NCBI GenBank assembly: GCA_029821235.1
Contig: JALGTT010000129.1
Span: 1-10,930 of the forward strand
Direction of reading: 5' to 3'
DNA: 10,930 nt
From: Candidatus Hebobacteria bacterium
Lineage (GTDB): Bacteria; Armatimonadota; Hebobacteria; Hebobacterales; Hebobacteraceae
Positions 1 through 7,456 of the stretch are shown here, piece after piece. Positions within the stretch are counted from its first letter, which is position 1. The number at the start of each line of letters is the position of its first letter. Made by a program: the position numbers and the translations under genes. The notes beneath the pieces are model-generated. The model was not told where the DNA came from and ran no database searches. It saw only the letters and a list, made by a program, of their open reading frames with translations.

Positions 1-1053
1 GGAGCCCAACATGCACGCGGTCTCGTACTCCGGTCCCTCCGTCACCGTCCCCCGGTACTTTCCGTTCTTCACCAGGCAGATGTTCCCGCAGGCCATCGGG
101 CACGCGAAGCAGGCCGAGTCCCCGATCTTGAACTCCTGCTCCATCTTGAAGCCGTCTATCTCGCCCGCCTGGTCGAACACCAGTTCCCGGTAGTTGCGGG
201 TGGGGAACACGCCCGCGCTGTTCACGTAGTCCACCACCGACATCAGCCCCTGCTGCTGCCAGAACTCGAACAGGGGGTGGGAGGACAACTGACGCAGGGA
301 GCGCTCCGTGAGCAGACGCAGGCCGGCGACATCGGCCACCGGCAGGTCCTCGCCCCCCCGGATGGCGATCGCCTTGATGTTCTTCGATCCCAGCACCGCC
401 CCCATGCCGGCGCGGCCGGCATTCCGGCTCCAGTCGCAGTTGATGGTGGCGAAGACCACCTGGTTCTCTCCGGCCGGGCCGATGGCGGCGACGCGGACCT
501 CCTCGCTGCGGACCTCCTCCTTGACCAACCCCTCCGTCTCCAGCGCGCCCTTGCCCGCCAACTGGGGGGCCGGCACCACCTTCACCTCGCTCCCGTCTAT
601 CCAGAGATAGCTCAATTCGTCCGCGCGCCCCGTGAGCACCAGCGCGTCGTATCCGGCGAGGCGGAGTTCGGCACCGAAACTCCCGCCCATGTTGCTGTCG
701 CCGTAGATGCCCGTCTGCGGGGACAGCGCCACCAGCGACGTCTTCGCGCCCCCTGGCAGGTAGAGACCCGTCAGCGGCCCCGGGGCGATGACCAGCATGT
801 TCTCCGGCCCCAGGGGGTCCTTGATCTTCGAGAGCTGATCGAACAGCAGCTTGGCCCCGAATCCGCGGCCGCCCACGTACTTGAGGGCGAAGGAGGAGTT
901 GAACGGAACCGTCTCCGCGCGGCCGCGGGACAGATCCACCCACAGCAGCCGATGGTGATAGCCGCCCGCCAGGCGGTCGTTGTCCTTCCCTGCGCCCCGG
1001 CCGCGCCGCGGCTTCGCCGCCCCGTCAGGCGCCTTGGTCCCGCGCTTGCTCAC
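1..1053 (-). CDS. Aldehyde:ferredoxin oxidoreductase family protein (tungsten/molybdenum-pterin enzyme), 3' part cut by window edge
   Basis: This gene encodes the catalytic subunit of an AOR-family enzyme. The family oxidises aldehydes to acids, or related substrates, in the cytoplasm using a W/Mo-bispyranopterin and one [4Fe-4S] cluster. The first 351 codons are visible, against about 600 residues in typical members. The conserved AOR N-terminal block is present (LLWVDLSRG, then GGRGFGAKLL) and further family blocks follow (GPLTGLYLPGG, RNAGRAGMGAVLGSKN). The cluster ligands C-x2-C-x3-C are at residues 315, 318 and 322; the fourth Cys expected near residue 500 lies outside. The start is GTG at 1053, with GGAG seven bases upstream. 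It overlaps the ferredoxin gene by 29 nt, which implies translational coupling. Residues 1-33 form a Lys/Arg/Gly-rich extension before the usual family start. The family is clear; the substrate cannot be told. A BamB-type role is possible but not shown. Confidence 0.93.
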   Translation of the reverse strand, partial: MSKRGTKAPDGAAKPRRGRGAGKDNDRLAGGYHHRLLWVDLSRGRAETVPFNSSFALKYVGGRGFGAKLLFDQLSKIKDPLGPENMLVIAPGPLTGLYLPGGAKTSLVALSPQTGIYGDSNMGGSFGAELRLAGYDALVLTGRADELSYLWIDGSEVKVVPAPQLAGKGALETEGLVKEEVRSEEVRVAAIGPAGENQVVFATINCDWSRNAGRAGMGAVLGSKNIKAIAIRGGEDLPVADVAGLRLLTERSLRQLSSHPLFEFWQQQGLMSVVDYVNSAGVFPTRNYRELVFDQAGEIDGFKMEQEFKIGDSACFACPMACGNICLVKNGKYRGTVTEGPEYETACMLGS

Positions 1054-1573
1054 GGCCGATCTCCGCGTAGCGGAGCTTTTTTCGCTCGCCTTTTTCGACA
1101 TACTCAACCTCTTTCATATGGGCATAGCGGAGCACGGTCGCCAGCCTGCTCGCCTGGCCCAACTGATGCTCCGGGACATACTGCAGCGCGTCCTTGGGGC
1201 AGGCGATGACACACTGCGGATTGCCGCCGCACAGGTCGCACTTGAACGGTGTGGAGATATCGTCGTGCACGAAGATGGCGCCGAACGGACAGGAGATCAC
1301 GCACTGCTGGCACTGGACACAGCGCTCCGCGAGGATCTTCACGGTGCCGTTCTCGGTCACGATGGCGTCCGTGGGGCAATTTTCGCGGCACTTCGGCTGG
1401 GCGCACTGCCGGCAGACCACAGGCATGCGGATTACCGGATGTGGGTACAAGGTGACCACGCGGATCGCCGCCTTCTTCGGGTTGTTGGTCCCAAAGTGGC
1501 TCAACGCGCATGCCGTCTCACACAGCCGGCAGCCTGAACACCGCTCGGGGACGACTGTCAATCGCTTCGGCAC
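1025..1573 (-). CDS. Four-cluster [4Fe-4S] ferredoxin-like electron-transfer subunit of the AOR enzyme
   Basis: This 182-residue iron-sulfur protein has sixteen cysteines in four groups: 12/15/18/22, 54/57/62/66, 85/88/91/95 and 112/115/121/125. The pattern is that of HycB/DmsB-type polyferredoxins holding four [4Fe-4S] clusters. No Tat or Sec signal is seen, so it should be cytoplasmic. It sits directly upstream of, and overlaps, the AOR gene. In known AOR complexes, such as the AorABC type, a small four-cluster protein passes electrons from the tungsten subunit to an acceptor or to a flavin subunit. That partnership is inferred here from gene order. The start is GTG at 1573 with GGGAGG five bases upstream. 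The C-terminal 40 residues after the last cluster are charged (Glu/Lys/Arg) and may contact the partner. No gene for a flavin subunit is visible in the window. Confidence 0.9.
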   Translation of the reverse strand: MPKRLTVVPERCSGCRLCETACALSHFGTNNPKKAAIRVVTLYPHPVIRMPVVCRQCAQPKCRENCPTDAIVTENGTVKILAERCVQCQQCVISCPFGAIFVHDDISTPFKCDLCGGNPQCVIACPKDALQYVPEHQLGQASRLATVLRYAHMKEVEYVEKGERKKLRYAEIGREQARDQGA

Positions 1574-1723
1574 ATCTGCCTCCCGCCCATCGCCGCGCGG
1601 CCGCCGCCCCTCCCTCCCCCTTGGAGCAGGCCCCGCGGCGTTTCTTTGCTCAGGCTATTTCGACTCCATCAGGGCTCTTCCTTGCCCGTTTCGCCGGAGA
1701 ACGCAAGGCAAGCAAGGCCATCA

Positions 1724-1748
1724 GGTGAAAATTTCACATGGTGAAACC
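1724..1748. promoter_or_regulatory. Candidate operator with three alternating GTGAAA half-sites
   Basis: GTGAAA (1725-1730) and TTTCAC (1732-1737) form a perfect dyad with a one-base spacer. A further GTGAAA (1741-1746) forms a second dyad with the middle half-site, with spacer ATG. GGTGAAA is thus repeated directly 16 bases apart, about one and a half helical turns. The cluster lies between divergent genes, as a transcription-factor site would. Which factor binds is unknown. Confidence 0.35.
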
Positions 1749-1770
1749 AGGCTTGATTGTGGAACAAACA

Positions 1771-1801
1771 TCTGACAGCCCGGCCACATTCCGCTGTCAG
1801 A
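1771..1801. promoter_or_regulatory. Inverted repeat TCTGACAG-N15-CTGTCAGA
   Basis: Perfect 8-base arms (1771-1778 and 1794-1801) surround a 15-base spacer. Within the spacer CGG and CCG can extend the pairing. It lies in the region between the divergent ferredoxin and HD-GYP genes. It could be an operator or a leader hairpin of the HD-GYP transcript. No T-tract follows, so it is not a typical intrinsic terminator. Confidence 0.3.
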
Positions 1802-1968
1802 CGGGCGAAGGGCTCTCTGCGTCCGTCTGGGCACGCCAGCGGAGTGGTTGGGTCGGGTCGCCACACGAAACGTAGGGAACCGTCATGGCCCGCACTCAGG
1901 TTGGAGTGGAGGTTTCGCGCTGGGCCCCGTGAGTGGAGCCTTCGGACGTTCCAGAAGGGGACACGGTT

Positions 1969-3465
1969 GTGAGCCGCGCTGAGAGAACCGTCGCCGAAGA
2001 CGGGGTGCTGGGCTTGGGCCAGGCCCTCGAGAATCGAAGACGAGGAATGTGGTGGCTGGTGCTCGCGCTGATGGGCGCGCTGGGGATCGGCTTCGTGGTG
2101 CTCGCCGCCTATGGCACCGGCGACATCACGTACGACTACTGGGAACCTCTGTTGTTGATCGGACTGCTGGCCCTGCTCACCTGCGCCGTCGCCTATTTCG
2201 CAGACAAGGACCGAGAGCATCGGCGCAGGAACCAGGAGCTGATCCAGCAACTTCACGCCACCGCCCGCGCGCTCGACTCGCGGGTGGCCAGGCTGAACAA
2301 GCTCTGCGAGACCAGCACCCGATTGGCGGGGACCCTGGATGTGGACCGAATTTCGGAGTTGGTGGTGGAGGCGCTGGTGGGACAGGTGGAGGCGGATGCC
2401 GCCTCCCTGGTCCTGTTGGACAAGGACGGATCCCCCTGCGTCCACCAGAAGTGCCGCGGCACCCTGGCGGAGGCCAACGATAGCGTCACTTCCGATGGGA
2501 ACGAGGGCCCCCGCCCGGACCTGGATCACGTACTGCCCTCCGATCCCGAGTTCATCACCAAGCTGATCGCGGACGAAGGTGCGCCCGGGATGGCCCCGGC
2601 CAAGATCCCGCCGGAACTGGCGAAGCGACTCGCCGCCTGGGGAAAGACCCTGAGCACCATCTACGCGCCGATGAAGGTGTCTCGCCTGGTGGGAGGGGCG
2701 CTCTCCGCCGCCCGCCAGGGCGAGTTCAGCGGCGAGGACCTGAATCTCCTCACCACCCTCGCCAACATGGCCGCCAAGGCGATCGAGAGCGCGGAGTTGC
2801 ACGAGGAATTGCGGCAGTCGTATTTCCGCACCCTGCATGTGCTCATGCGCTCGCTGGCCGCCCGCGATTCTTACTCGGCCGCCCATGGCGAGGCGGTCAC
2901 CTCGCTGGCGGTGAAGATGGCCCAGCGAATGGGCCTGAAGCCCGCCCTCATCGAGGCCCTCCGCGCCTATGGCCCCCTGCACGATGTGGGCAAGATCGGC
3001 ATCTCCGACGCCGTCCTGTTGAAACCCGGGCCTCTCACAGATGAAGAACTCTCCATGTGCCGCCAGCATACTCTCATCGGGGAAGAGATCATCCGCCCCC
3101 TCAATCCGGCCCCGGAGGTGTTGTCCATGATCCGCAACCACCACGAGCGGTGGGATGGTCTCGGTTATCCGGACGGCCTGCGGGGCGAGGAGATTCCCCT
3201 GCTGGCGCGGGTGCTGGCGGTGGCGGACGCCTTCCACGCCATGACCTCCCACCGGCCCTACCGCCCGGCCACCATCCTCTATGGTGCGATCCAGGAGATC
3301 AAGGTGTTGAGCGGGGAGCAGTTCGACCCCAGGGCGGTGAGCGCGCTGGTCGAACTGTGGGAATCGGGAGAGGTGGCCCGCCTCAATATGCGCTCCGGAG
3401 AGGTCGAGCCGGCCGAGATCCTCGTCTCGGCCGCCCCGGTCAGCACGCCGGCTCCGGCCGACTGA
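1969..3465 (+). CDS. Membrane-anchored GAF/HD-GYP domain protein (probable c-di-GMP phosphodiesterase)
   Basis: With start GTG 1969 the protein has 498 residues. Two membrane segments (about 27-48 and 59-78) enclose a short exposed loop, a charged coiled-coil-like linker follows (79-115), then a GAF-like sensor (about 115-275), then an HD-GYP domain (about 285-470). The signature residues are intact: the LHDVGKIGI block (His338, Asp339), NHHERWDG, and GYP at 399-401. HD-GYP proteins cleave the second messenger c-di-GMP with a bi- or tri-iron centre, so this one is likely active. Start choice: GTG 1969 has AAGGGG eight bases upstream, whereas the in-frame GTG at 1933 has no such site but would add 12 residues. 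It is a single gene with its own upstream region. The signal sensed by the GAF domain cannot be predicted. Confidence 0.9.
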   Translation: MSRAERTVAEDGVLGLGQALENRRRGMWWLVLALMGALGIGFVVLAAYGTGDITYDYWEPLLLIGLLALLTCAVAYFADKDREHRRRNQELIQQLHATARALDSRVARLNKLCETSTRLAGTLDVDRISELVVEALVGQVEADAASLVLLDKDGSPCVHQKCRGTLAEANDSVTSDGNEGPRPDLDHVLPSDPEFITKLIADEGAPGMAPAKIPPELAKRLAAWGKTLSTIYAPMKVSRLVGGALSAARQGEFSGEDLNLLTTLANMAAKAIESAELHEELRQSYFRTLHVLMRSLAARDSYSAAHGEAVTSLAVKMAQRMGLKPALIEALRAYGPLHDVGKIGISDAVLLKPGPLTDEELSMCRQHTLIGEEIIRPLNPAPEVLSMIRNHHERWDGLGYPDGLRGEEIPLLARVLAVADAFHAMTSHRPYRPATILYGAIQEIKVLSGEQFDPRAVSALVELWESGEVARLNMRSGEVEPAEILVSAAPVSTPAPAD

Positions 3466-3614
3466 CCCCCCTGGCCTTCTTCCCCGGCCGCCTGTCCCGT
3501 GGTGATTTGCCCCGCGCGGAGAGGTGAGAGCGCGGCCGCGAGGAACTCACCTGGCCGGCCCGCGGCCCGCCCGCGCCGGGCGGACGGCAAGCACTTATCA
3601 GAGGAGGCGACAGG

Positions 3615-4367
3615 ATGGCAGACACCCCCATCGCGGTGCAACTCTACTCGGTCAGGGAGGATTGCGCCGAGGATCTTCCGGGGACACTGGCCGCGTTGGC
3701 GAAGATGGGCTATCAGGGCGTGGAGTTCGCCGGTTACTACGGCCGCTCCGCGGCGGAGTTGAAGAAACTCCTGGCCGAAAACGGCCTCCAGGCCGAGGGC
3801 GCTCACGTCGGGCACGAGGTCTTCTCCGACGAGGAACTCCCCCGCACCATCGAGTTCCACCAGGAATTGGGATGCAAGTACCTGGTCATCGCCCACATGC
3901 CGCTGGAGATTCTCCCCTCCCGCCAACACTGGGCCGACTTCGCCAAGCGCATGACCGAGGTGGCCGAGAAACTCAAGCCCCACGGGCTGCTCCCGGGGCT
4001 GCACAACGGATGGACCGAGTTCGCACCCCTGGACGGGGAGGCGCCCTGGGATACCTTTGCCGCCAACAGCTCCGACGACGTGGTGATGCAGCTCGACCTC
4101 GGCAACTGCCTGCACGGCGGGGCGGACGCCATGGGCTTTCTCCGCAAGTGGGCCCACCGCGGACGCAGCATTCACCTGAAGGAACATTCCGCCGCCAACC
4201 CAAAGGCCCTGGTGGGGGAGGGAGATGTGCCCTGGCGGGAGGTGTTCGAGGTGTGCGCGGCGGCCGGCAACACCGAGTGGTTCGTGGTGGAGCAGGAGGT
4301 CTATCCCTACCCGCCGCTGGAGTCGGTGGAGCGCTGTCTCCGCTTCCTCAGGAACCTGGGGCAGTAG
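3615..4367 (+). CDS. Sugar phosphate isomerase/epimerase (xylose isomerase-like TIM barrel)
   Basis: This 250-residue cytoplasmic protein belongs to the AP-endonuclease-2-like/xylose-isomerase-like TIM-barrel family, whose members isomerise or epimerise sugars and inositols with a divalent metal. Family landmarks are the start IAVQLYSVRED, GVEFAGYYG (Glu37), GAHVGHE (His64), a GLHNG block (His130) where relatives usually have HNH, VMQLDLGN (Asp161), SIHLKEH (His187) and VVEQE (Glu226). The tail GEGDVPW...VF is also typical. GAGGAGG at 3600-3606 gives a strong ribosome site for the ATG. The 149 bases upstream hold no gene. It converges on a second gene of the same superfamily, which suggests related substrates. 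The exact substrate is not predictable. The Gly in place of the second His of HNH is the only departure noticed. Confidence 0.9.
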   Translation: MADTPIAVQLYSVREDCAEDLPGTLAALAKMGYQGVEFAGYYGRSAAELKKLLAENGLQAEGAHVGHEVFSDEELPRTIEFHQELGCKYLVIAHMPLEILPSRQHWADFAKRMTEVAEKLKPHGLLPGLHNGWTEFAPLDGEAPWDTFAANSSDDVVMQLDLGNCLHGGADAMGFLRKWAHRGRSIHLKEHSAANPKALVGEGDVPWREVFEVCAAAGNTEWFVVEQEVYPYPPLESVERCLRFLRNLGQ

Positions 4368-4372
4368 GAATC

Positions 4373-4402
4373 GGGAGCGGAAGGAGATCTCCTTCCGCTC
4401 CC
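4373..4402. terminator. Perfect 30-bp palindrome between convergent genes, likely bidirectional terminator
   Basis: The arms 4373-4387 and 4388-4402 are exact reverse complements, starting GGGAGCGGAAGGAGA. The transcript would form a 13-bp stem with a four-base loop. It lies 6 bases after the stop of the plus-strand epimerase and 17 bases after the stop of the minus-strand one. That position is ideal for terminating both. The plus side is followed only by a short TTT and the minus side has no T-tract, so it may act mainly as a 3'-end stabiliser. Confidence 0.65.
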
Positions 4403-4418
4403 CGTTTGCTCAGGCCGC

Positions 4419-5184
4419 TCACGCGGTCAGCGTGCGGAACAGCGCGGTGTAGAGCCGCAGCACCTTCTCCGGGTCCGGGCCGGAGTAGGAGCACTCGTTG
4501 GCCACATAGCCGTCGTATCCGTCGGCCTTCAGGAGCTTGAAGAACTCCTGCCAGTAGGGGAGCTCGCTGGGCAGCTCCATCTCGTGGTGGTGGATGGAGG
4601 TGAGGTGCGGCCGGATCATGTCGTAGAACGGCTTGATGGATTCGGCGCCGGCCGGCAGCGTGTACTTCCAGTCCTTCAGGTTCACCTGTTTCACCACCTC
4701 CATCGAGTAGTGGGGATCGGTGAAGGAATTGTGCATCTCGATGGAGACCGCGATCCCCGCGCCCGCGTACTCCCCCAACTCGCGGATGCACTCGGCCACG
4801 TTCTTCACCACCGCGGGCCGCGCGCTCTCCTCCTCCGGCAGCCGGTCGCCCAGCACCCGCACGTGATCGCAGCCGAACTTGCGGGCCATGTCGGGCCATG
4901 TCGATCACCCGCTTGACCCGCTTCACCGACTCGGCCCGCTCCTCGGCGTCAGGGGAATCGAATCTCTGGCAGCTCGTGAACGAGCCGAACTTCAGCCCGG
5001 CCGCCTCGATCTTCTCCTTCACCTCCGCGAATCTCGCCTCCGGCGCGTCCCACTCCAGGCCGTGCGGCTGGTCGAAATCCATCAGGAACTCGATGTAGGG
5101 GTAGCCGGTCTTCAGGCACATCTCGATCAGTTGGTCGAGCTCCCAGTTCTGCCCGACCTGGTAGGTGTTCAGCGTCCACTTCAT
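4419..5184 (-). pseudogene. Sugar phosphate isomerase/epimerase, frameshifted by a 10-bp tandem duplication
   Basis: The gene begins at ATG 5184 with AGGAG seven bases upstream. It reads as a TIM-barrel sugar isomerase to about residue 96 (MKWTLNTYQVG..., YIEFLMDFDQPHG, GSFTSCQRFD, RVIDMA). It then leaves frame at about 4890. The sense frame resumes from 4889 (RKFGCDHVRVLGD..., VSIEMHNSF, SIHHHEM, VANECSYSGPD) to TGA at 4419. Removing one 10-bp repeat unit joins both parts into 251 residues, almost the length of the neighbouring epimerase. Without repair, ribosomes run out of frame to 4348. An ATG at 4889 could start the C-terminal piece but lacks a ribosome site. It lies downstream of the MFS gene on the same strand, probably in the same transcript. 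It may be a true pseudogene or a sequence/assembly error. Confidence 0.85.
4882..4903. repeat. 10-bp tandem duplication (2.2 copies) causing the frameshift
   Basis: The period is 10 bases: cgggccatgt at 4882-4891 is repeated from 4892 and continues to 4903. The coding frames on the two sides join correctly only if one unit is removed. This marks the duplication as the cause of the frame break in the epimerase gene. Confidence 0.85.
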
Positions 5185-5298
5185 TTGTCAACTCCTAAAG
5201 GGATATCGGTGGCAGATTCCCTGGCGGCGGGCCTTCACCTCTTCGCCGCAGGCCGGGATGTGCCGGCGGGCGCGAAGGGTCCTCCCGCGGTTCTCGTT

Positions 5299-6588
5299 CT
5301 ACGGCCCGGCTCCGCGGTTCTCGTCCGGCTCGCCCTGCGGCGGTGGCGGCTCCTTCACCGCCCGCGCCGCCCAGGCCGACGCGAGCAGTGTCAGGACGCC
5401 CGTCCACACGAACACCCAGCGAATCCCGACGAAGGCGGCCAGGGATCCGCCCACCAGTGGGCCGATGGAGCCGGCGAGGGCGCGGGCGCTGGCGAGCACG
5501 CCGTAGGCTCCGCCGTAGCGGGCCGCGGGCATGGTCCGCGCCACCAGGGCGGAGGTGCTGGGGTTGATGCCCGCGCCGGGGGCGGTGGAGAGGGTGCGGA
5601 CCAGGAAGAACTGCCCATAGGTCTGTACGAAGTAGTGGGGGATGAGGGCGAGGCCGCAGGCCGCGGTGCTGCCCACCATCACGCGCTTGTGCCCCACCCG
5701 ATCCCCCAATCGCCCGAAGAGCGGAGCCAGCACTGTCTGCAACGATCCGGTAATGAACATCACGTAGGCCGCGTAGGCGGCCACCCGGTTCAGGGGGACG
5801 CCGAGGTACTGCACGAAGTAGGTGAGGATGGGCCACATGGACGAGAACCCGAAGAACACCACAAAGGCCATCACCCACAACACCTGGAGCTGACGATTTC
5901 CCACCAGGGGACGCAGGTCCCTGGTCACGGCCGCCGCGAAGCTGACCGCCTGCGTGGATTCCGGCGGCGTGAACTTCTCCTTCACGGCCAGCCCCACCGT
6001 CAGCGCGCCGACCAGCGCGAAGACCGACTGGATGAGGAAGGTGGGGCGCGCCCCGATCACCCCCGCACAGGCCTGCCCAACCACCGGCCCGATGAGAAAG
6101 CCGACCGTCATGGAGGTCTGGAGAAAGCCCATCGCCTCGCCCATCCGGTGGCGGGGAGCGACGGAGGCGACGATCGCCTGCCCCGCCACCACGCCTGCCC
6201 CCAGCACCCCCGCGGCCACCCCCAGCCCCAGCAGAGTCCACGGCGAATGGGCGAAGTACCAGAGCGCCCGCAGCAGGGAGGTCAGCACGACGCTGGCCAT
6301 GACTATCGGCTTGCGGCCGATCCGGTCGCTGTAGAGACCCCACAGGGGCTGACAGAGGAACATGGCAAATGACGGCAGCGCCATCATCAGGCCGGTCCAG
6401 AATTCGGCCTGGTGGAAGGTGAGGCCGATGTCCTCCTGGAGGAAGACGGGGAAGAAGGTCATGGCGAACGTCCACTCCAGGAACACGAAGAACATCGCCA
6501 GCCACATGCCGTAGAGAGTGGACCGCCAACGGCCGTCGGCATCCGGGCCCCCGGTTGCGCTTCCTGCAACTTCCGTCGGGCTAGACAT
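5299..6588 (-). CDS. Major facilitator superfamily transporter
   Basis: This 429-residue inner-membrane protein has about twelve hydrophobic segments. The MFS motif A GLYSDRIGRK is at 84-93, between TM2 and TM3, and its repeat GRLGDRVGHK is at 292-301. A GFLIGPVVGQ segment (163-172) resembles the antiporter-type motif C in TM5. The length fits the family. The C-terminus after TM12 is short and rich in Pro and Glu. The start is ATG 6588 with a weak AGG upstream; the frame stays open for another 106 codons, but that part has no MFS homology and overlaps the divergent pseudopilin region. The epimerase lies 114 bases downstream on the same strand, so the transporter may import, or export, the related sugar or polyol. 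Motif C would also fit a drug:proton exporter, so the substrate is open. Confidence 0.9.
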   Translation of the reverse strand: MSSPTEVAGSATGGPDADGRWRSTLYGMWLAMFFVFLEWTFAMTFFPVFLQEDIGLTFHQAEFWTGLMMALPSFAMFLCQPLWGLYSDRIGRKPIVMASVVLTSLLRALWYFAHSPWTLLGLGVAAGVLGAGVVAGQAIVASVAPRHRMGEAMGFLQTSMTVGFLIGPVVGQACAGVIGARPTFLIQSVFALVGALTVGLAVKEKFTPPESTQAVSFAAAVTRDLRPLVGNRQLQVLWVMAFVVFFGFSSMWPILTYFVQYLGVPLNRVAAYAAYVMFITGSLQTVLAPLFGRLGDRVGHKRVMVGSTAACGLALIPHYFVQTYGQFFLVRTLSTAPGAGINPSTSALVARTMPAARYGGAYGVLASARALAGSIGPLVGGSLAAFVGIRWVFVWTGVLTLLASAWAARAVKEPPPPQGEPDENRGAGP

Positions 6589-6742
6589 GGGGAGACCTGT
6601 TCGCCGCCGCCACGGCAGGGGCCTTTCTGTGCCAAATGCCCGCCCGTAGCGCAATCCGCCGTTGAAATGGATATGGAAAGATGTCAGAGGGGGAGCGCGT
6701 AGAGTGGCACCGGGGACATGACTGATGGCTGGCAGGTGACGA

Positions 6743-7456
6743 ATGATGGGGTTTAGGGAGAGACGGACCGGTTTCACTCTCTTAGAGGTGTTGATCGTAA
6801 TCGTGATCATTGCCAATCTGGCGGTGATCATCATCCCGCGGCTGCTGGGGACCGGCCGCAAGGCGAAGGAGACGGTCCTGCGGGGCCAACTCCAGAGCAT
6901 CCGCAAGGCGATCGAGCAATTCAGTGGGGAGTGCGGCGATTTCCCGGCGAGCCTCGATCAGCTGCAGACCCAGCCGGCGGCCGGGGCGGTGGGCGGCCGC
7001 GGGATACCTCTCGATGTGGAATCCTGGACCGGCCCATATCTGAGAACCACCGATGGGGGACTGCCGGTCGACCCGTTCACCGGTGACAACACGAGTTGGG
7101 ACTATACGCCCGCCACCGGAGAGGTTCACAGCGGTTCCACCATCACACACGCCGCTCCCTGCTGTGGCCTTGAATGGAAGGCCAATTATGCATGCGGCTA
7201 CAGACTCAAGCGTGCATATGCCGACCTGTGTGGTAGCGCTGCAACCTCGCCGCGCAATTGCAGTGCATTGATCTTTTCCCTCAGTTTATTCACAGCTGCC
7301 CTCGCGGTATTGGCCCCCTTAGTTTCTAGCACGTATAGGTACGCCGCGCCTGGTGTAGCTGGCACTTGTAGAACCCCTCCGTCAAATTCCTTCTCTATCT
7401 GTCCACCCTGCGATTCTCCCTTGATGAGTCTGATTGAGGCCGTGAGTAGGAAGTAA
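6743..7456 (+). CDS. GspG-like pseudopilin with foreign 3' end (chimeric reading frame)
   Basis: The protein begins with a type IV prepilin leader: a short basic stretch, then the processing site G|FTLLE and a 20-residue hydrophobic helix (VLIVIVIIANLAVIIIPRL). A globular part follows (ESWTGPYL, GGLPVDPFTGD, SWDYTPATGEVHSGS), typical of type II secretion/type IV pilus minor pilins. AGGTGA at 6734-6739 serves ATG 6743 or 6746. From about residue 135 the sequence stops looking like a pilin (cysteines, mixed hydrophobics). From 7198 it is antisense to the lower-GC minus-strand gene. A normal pilin would end about here, so the last 100 codons are probably run-on into inserted DNA. Whether the truncated pilin still works is uncertain. 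No other secretion gene is present nearby. Confidence 0.75.
   Translation: MMGFRERRTGFTLLEVLIVIVIIANLAVIIIPRLLGTGRKAKETVLRGQLQSIRKAIEQFSGECGDFPASLDQLQTQPAAGAVGGRGIPLDVESWTGPYLRTTDGGLPVDPFTGDNTSWDYTPATGEVHSGSTITHAAPCCGLEWKANYACGYRLKRAYADLCGSAATSPRNCSALIFSLSLFTAALAVLAPLVSSTYRYAAPGVAGTCRTPPSNSFSICPPCDSPLMSLIEAVSRK
7166..7183. terminator. Small hairpin just beyond the 3' end of the lower-GC gene
   Basis: GGCCTT (7166-7171) and AAGGCC (7178-7183) pair perfectly around a six-base loop, 15 bases beyond the stop of the minus-strand gene. There is no T-tract on the minus side, so termination is only a possibility. It also lies at the probable insertion boundary. Confidence 0.25.

Larger units (their letters stand above)
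1574..1968. other. Divergent intergenic region between ferredoxin/AOR and HD-GYP genes
   Basis: About 395 bases separate two divergent transcription units, so promoters in both directions are expected. Two inverted-repeat clusters (1724-1748 and 1771-1801) are annotated separately. I could not pick a convincing -35/-10 pair on either strand. The long reading frame on the minus strand through here is antisense to the HD-GYP gene and has no recognisable content. Confidence 0.6.

Noticed and set aside
277..1209. Plus-strand 310-codon frame
   Set aside because: It lies opposite the AOR gene, whose family blocks and Cys motif are clear; the plus frame is an Arg/Pro-rich high-GC shadow.
1669..3252. 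Long minus-strand frame opposite the HD-GYP gene
   Set aside because: It is antisense to a well-supported HD-GYP gene, has low-complexity Gly/Gln/His-rich translation, and shows no domain.
3567..3583. Hairpin CCGCCC-GCGCC-GGGCGG between the HD-GYP and epimerase genes
   Set aside because: A short stem in very GC-rich sequence without a T-tract; expected by chance, so not called a terminator.
4879..6372. Plus-strand 497-codon frame
   Set aside because: It is antisense to the MFS transporter and epimerase; the translation is rich in His, Gly and Arg without motifs.
6589..6906. N-terminal extension of the MFS frame by 106 codons
   Set aside because: It crosses the divergent intergenic region into the pseudopilin gene and has no MFS similarity; ATG 6588 starts just before TM1.
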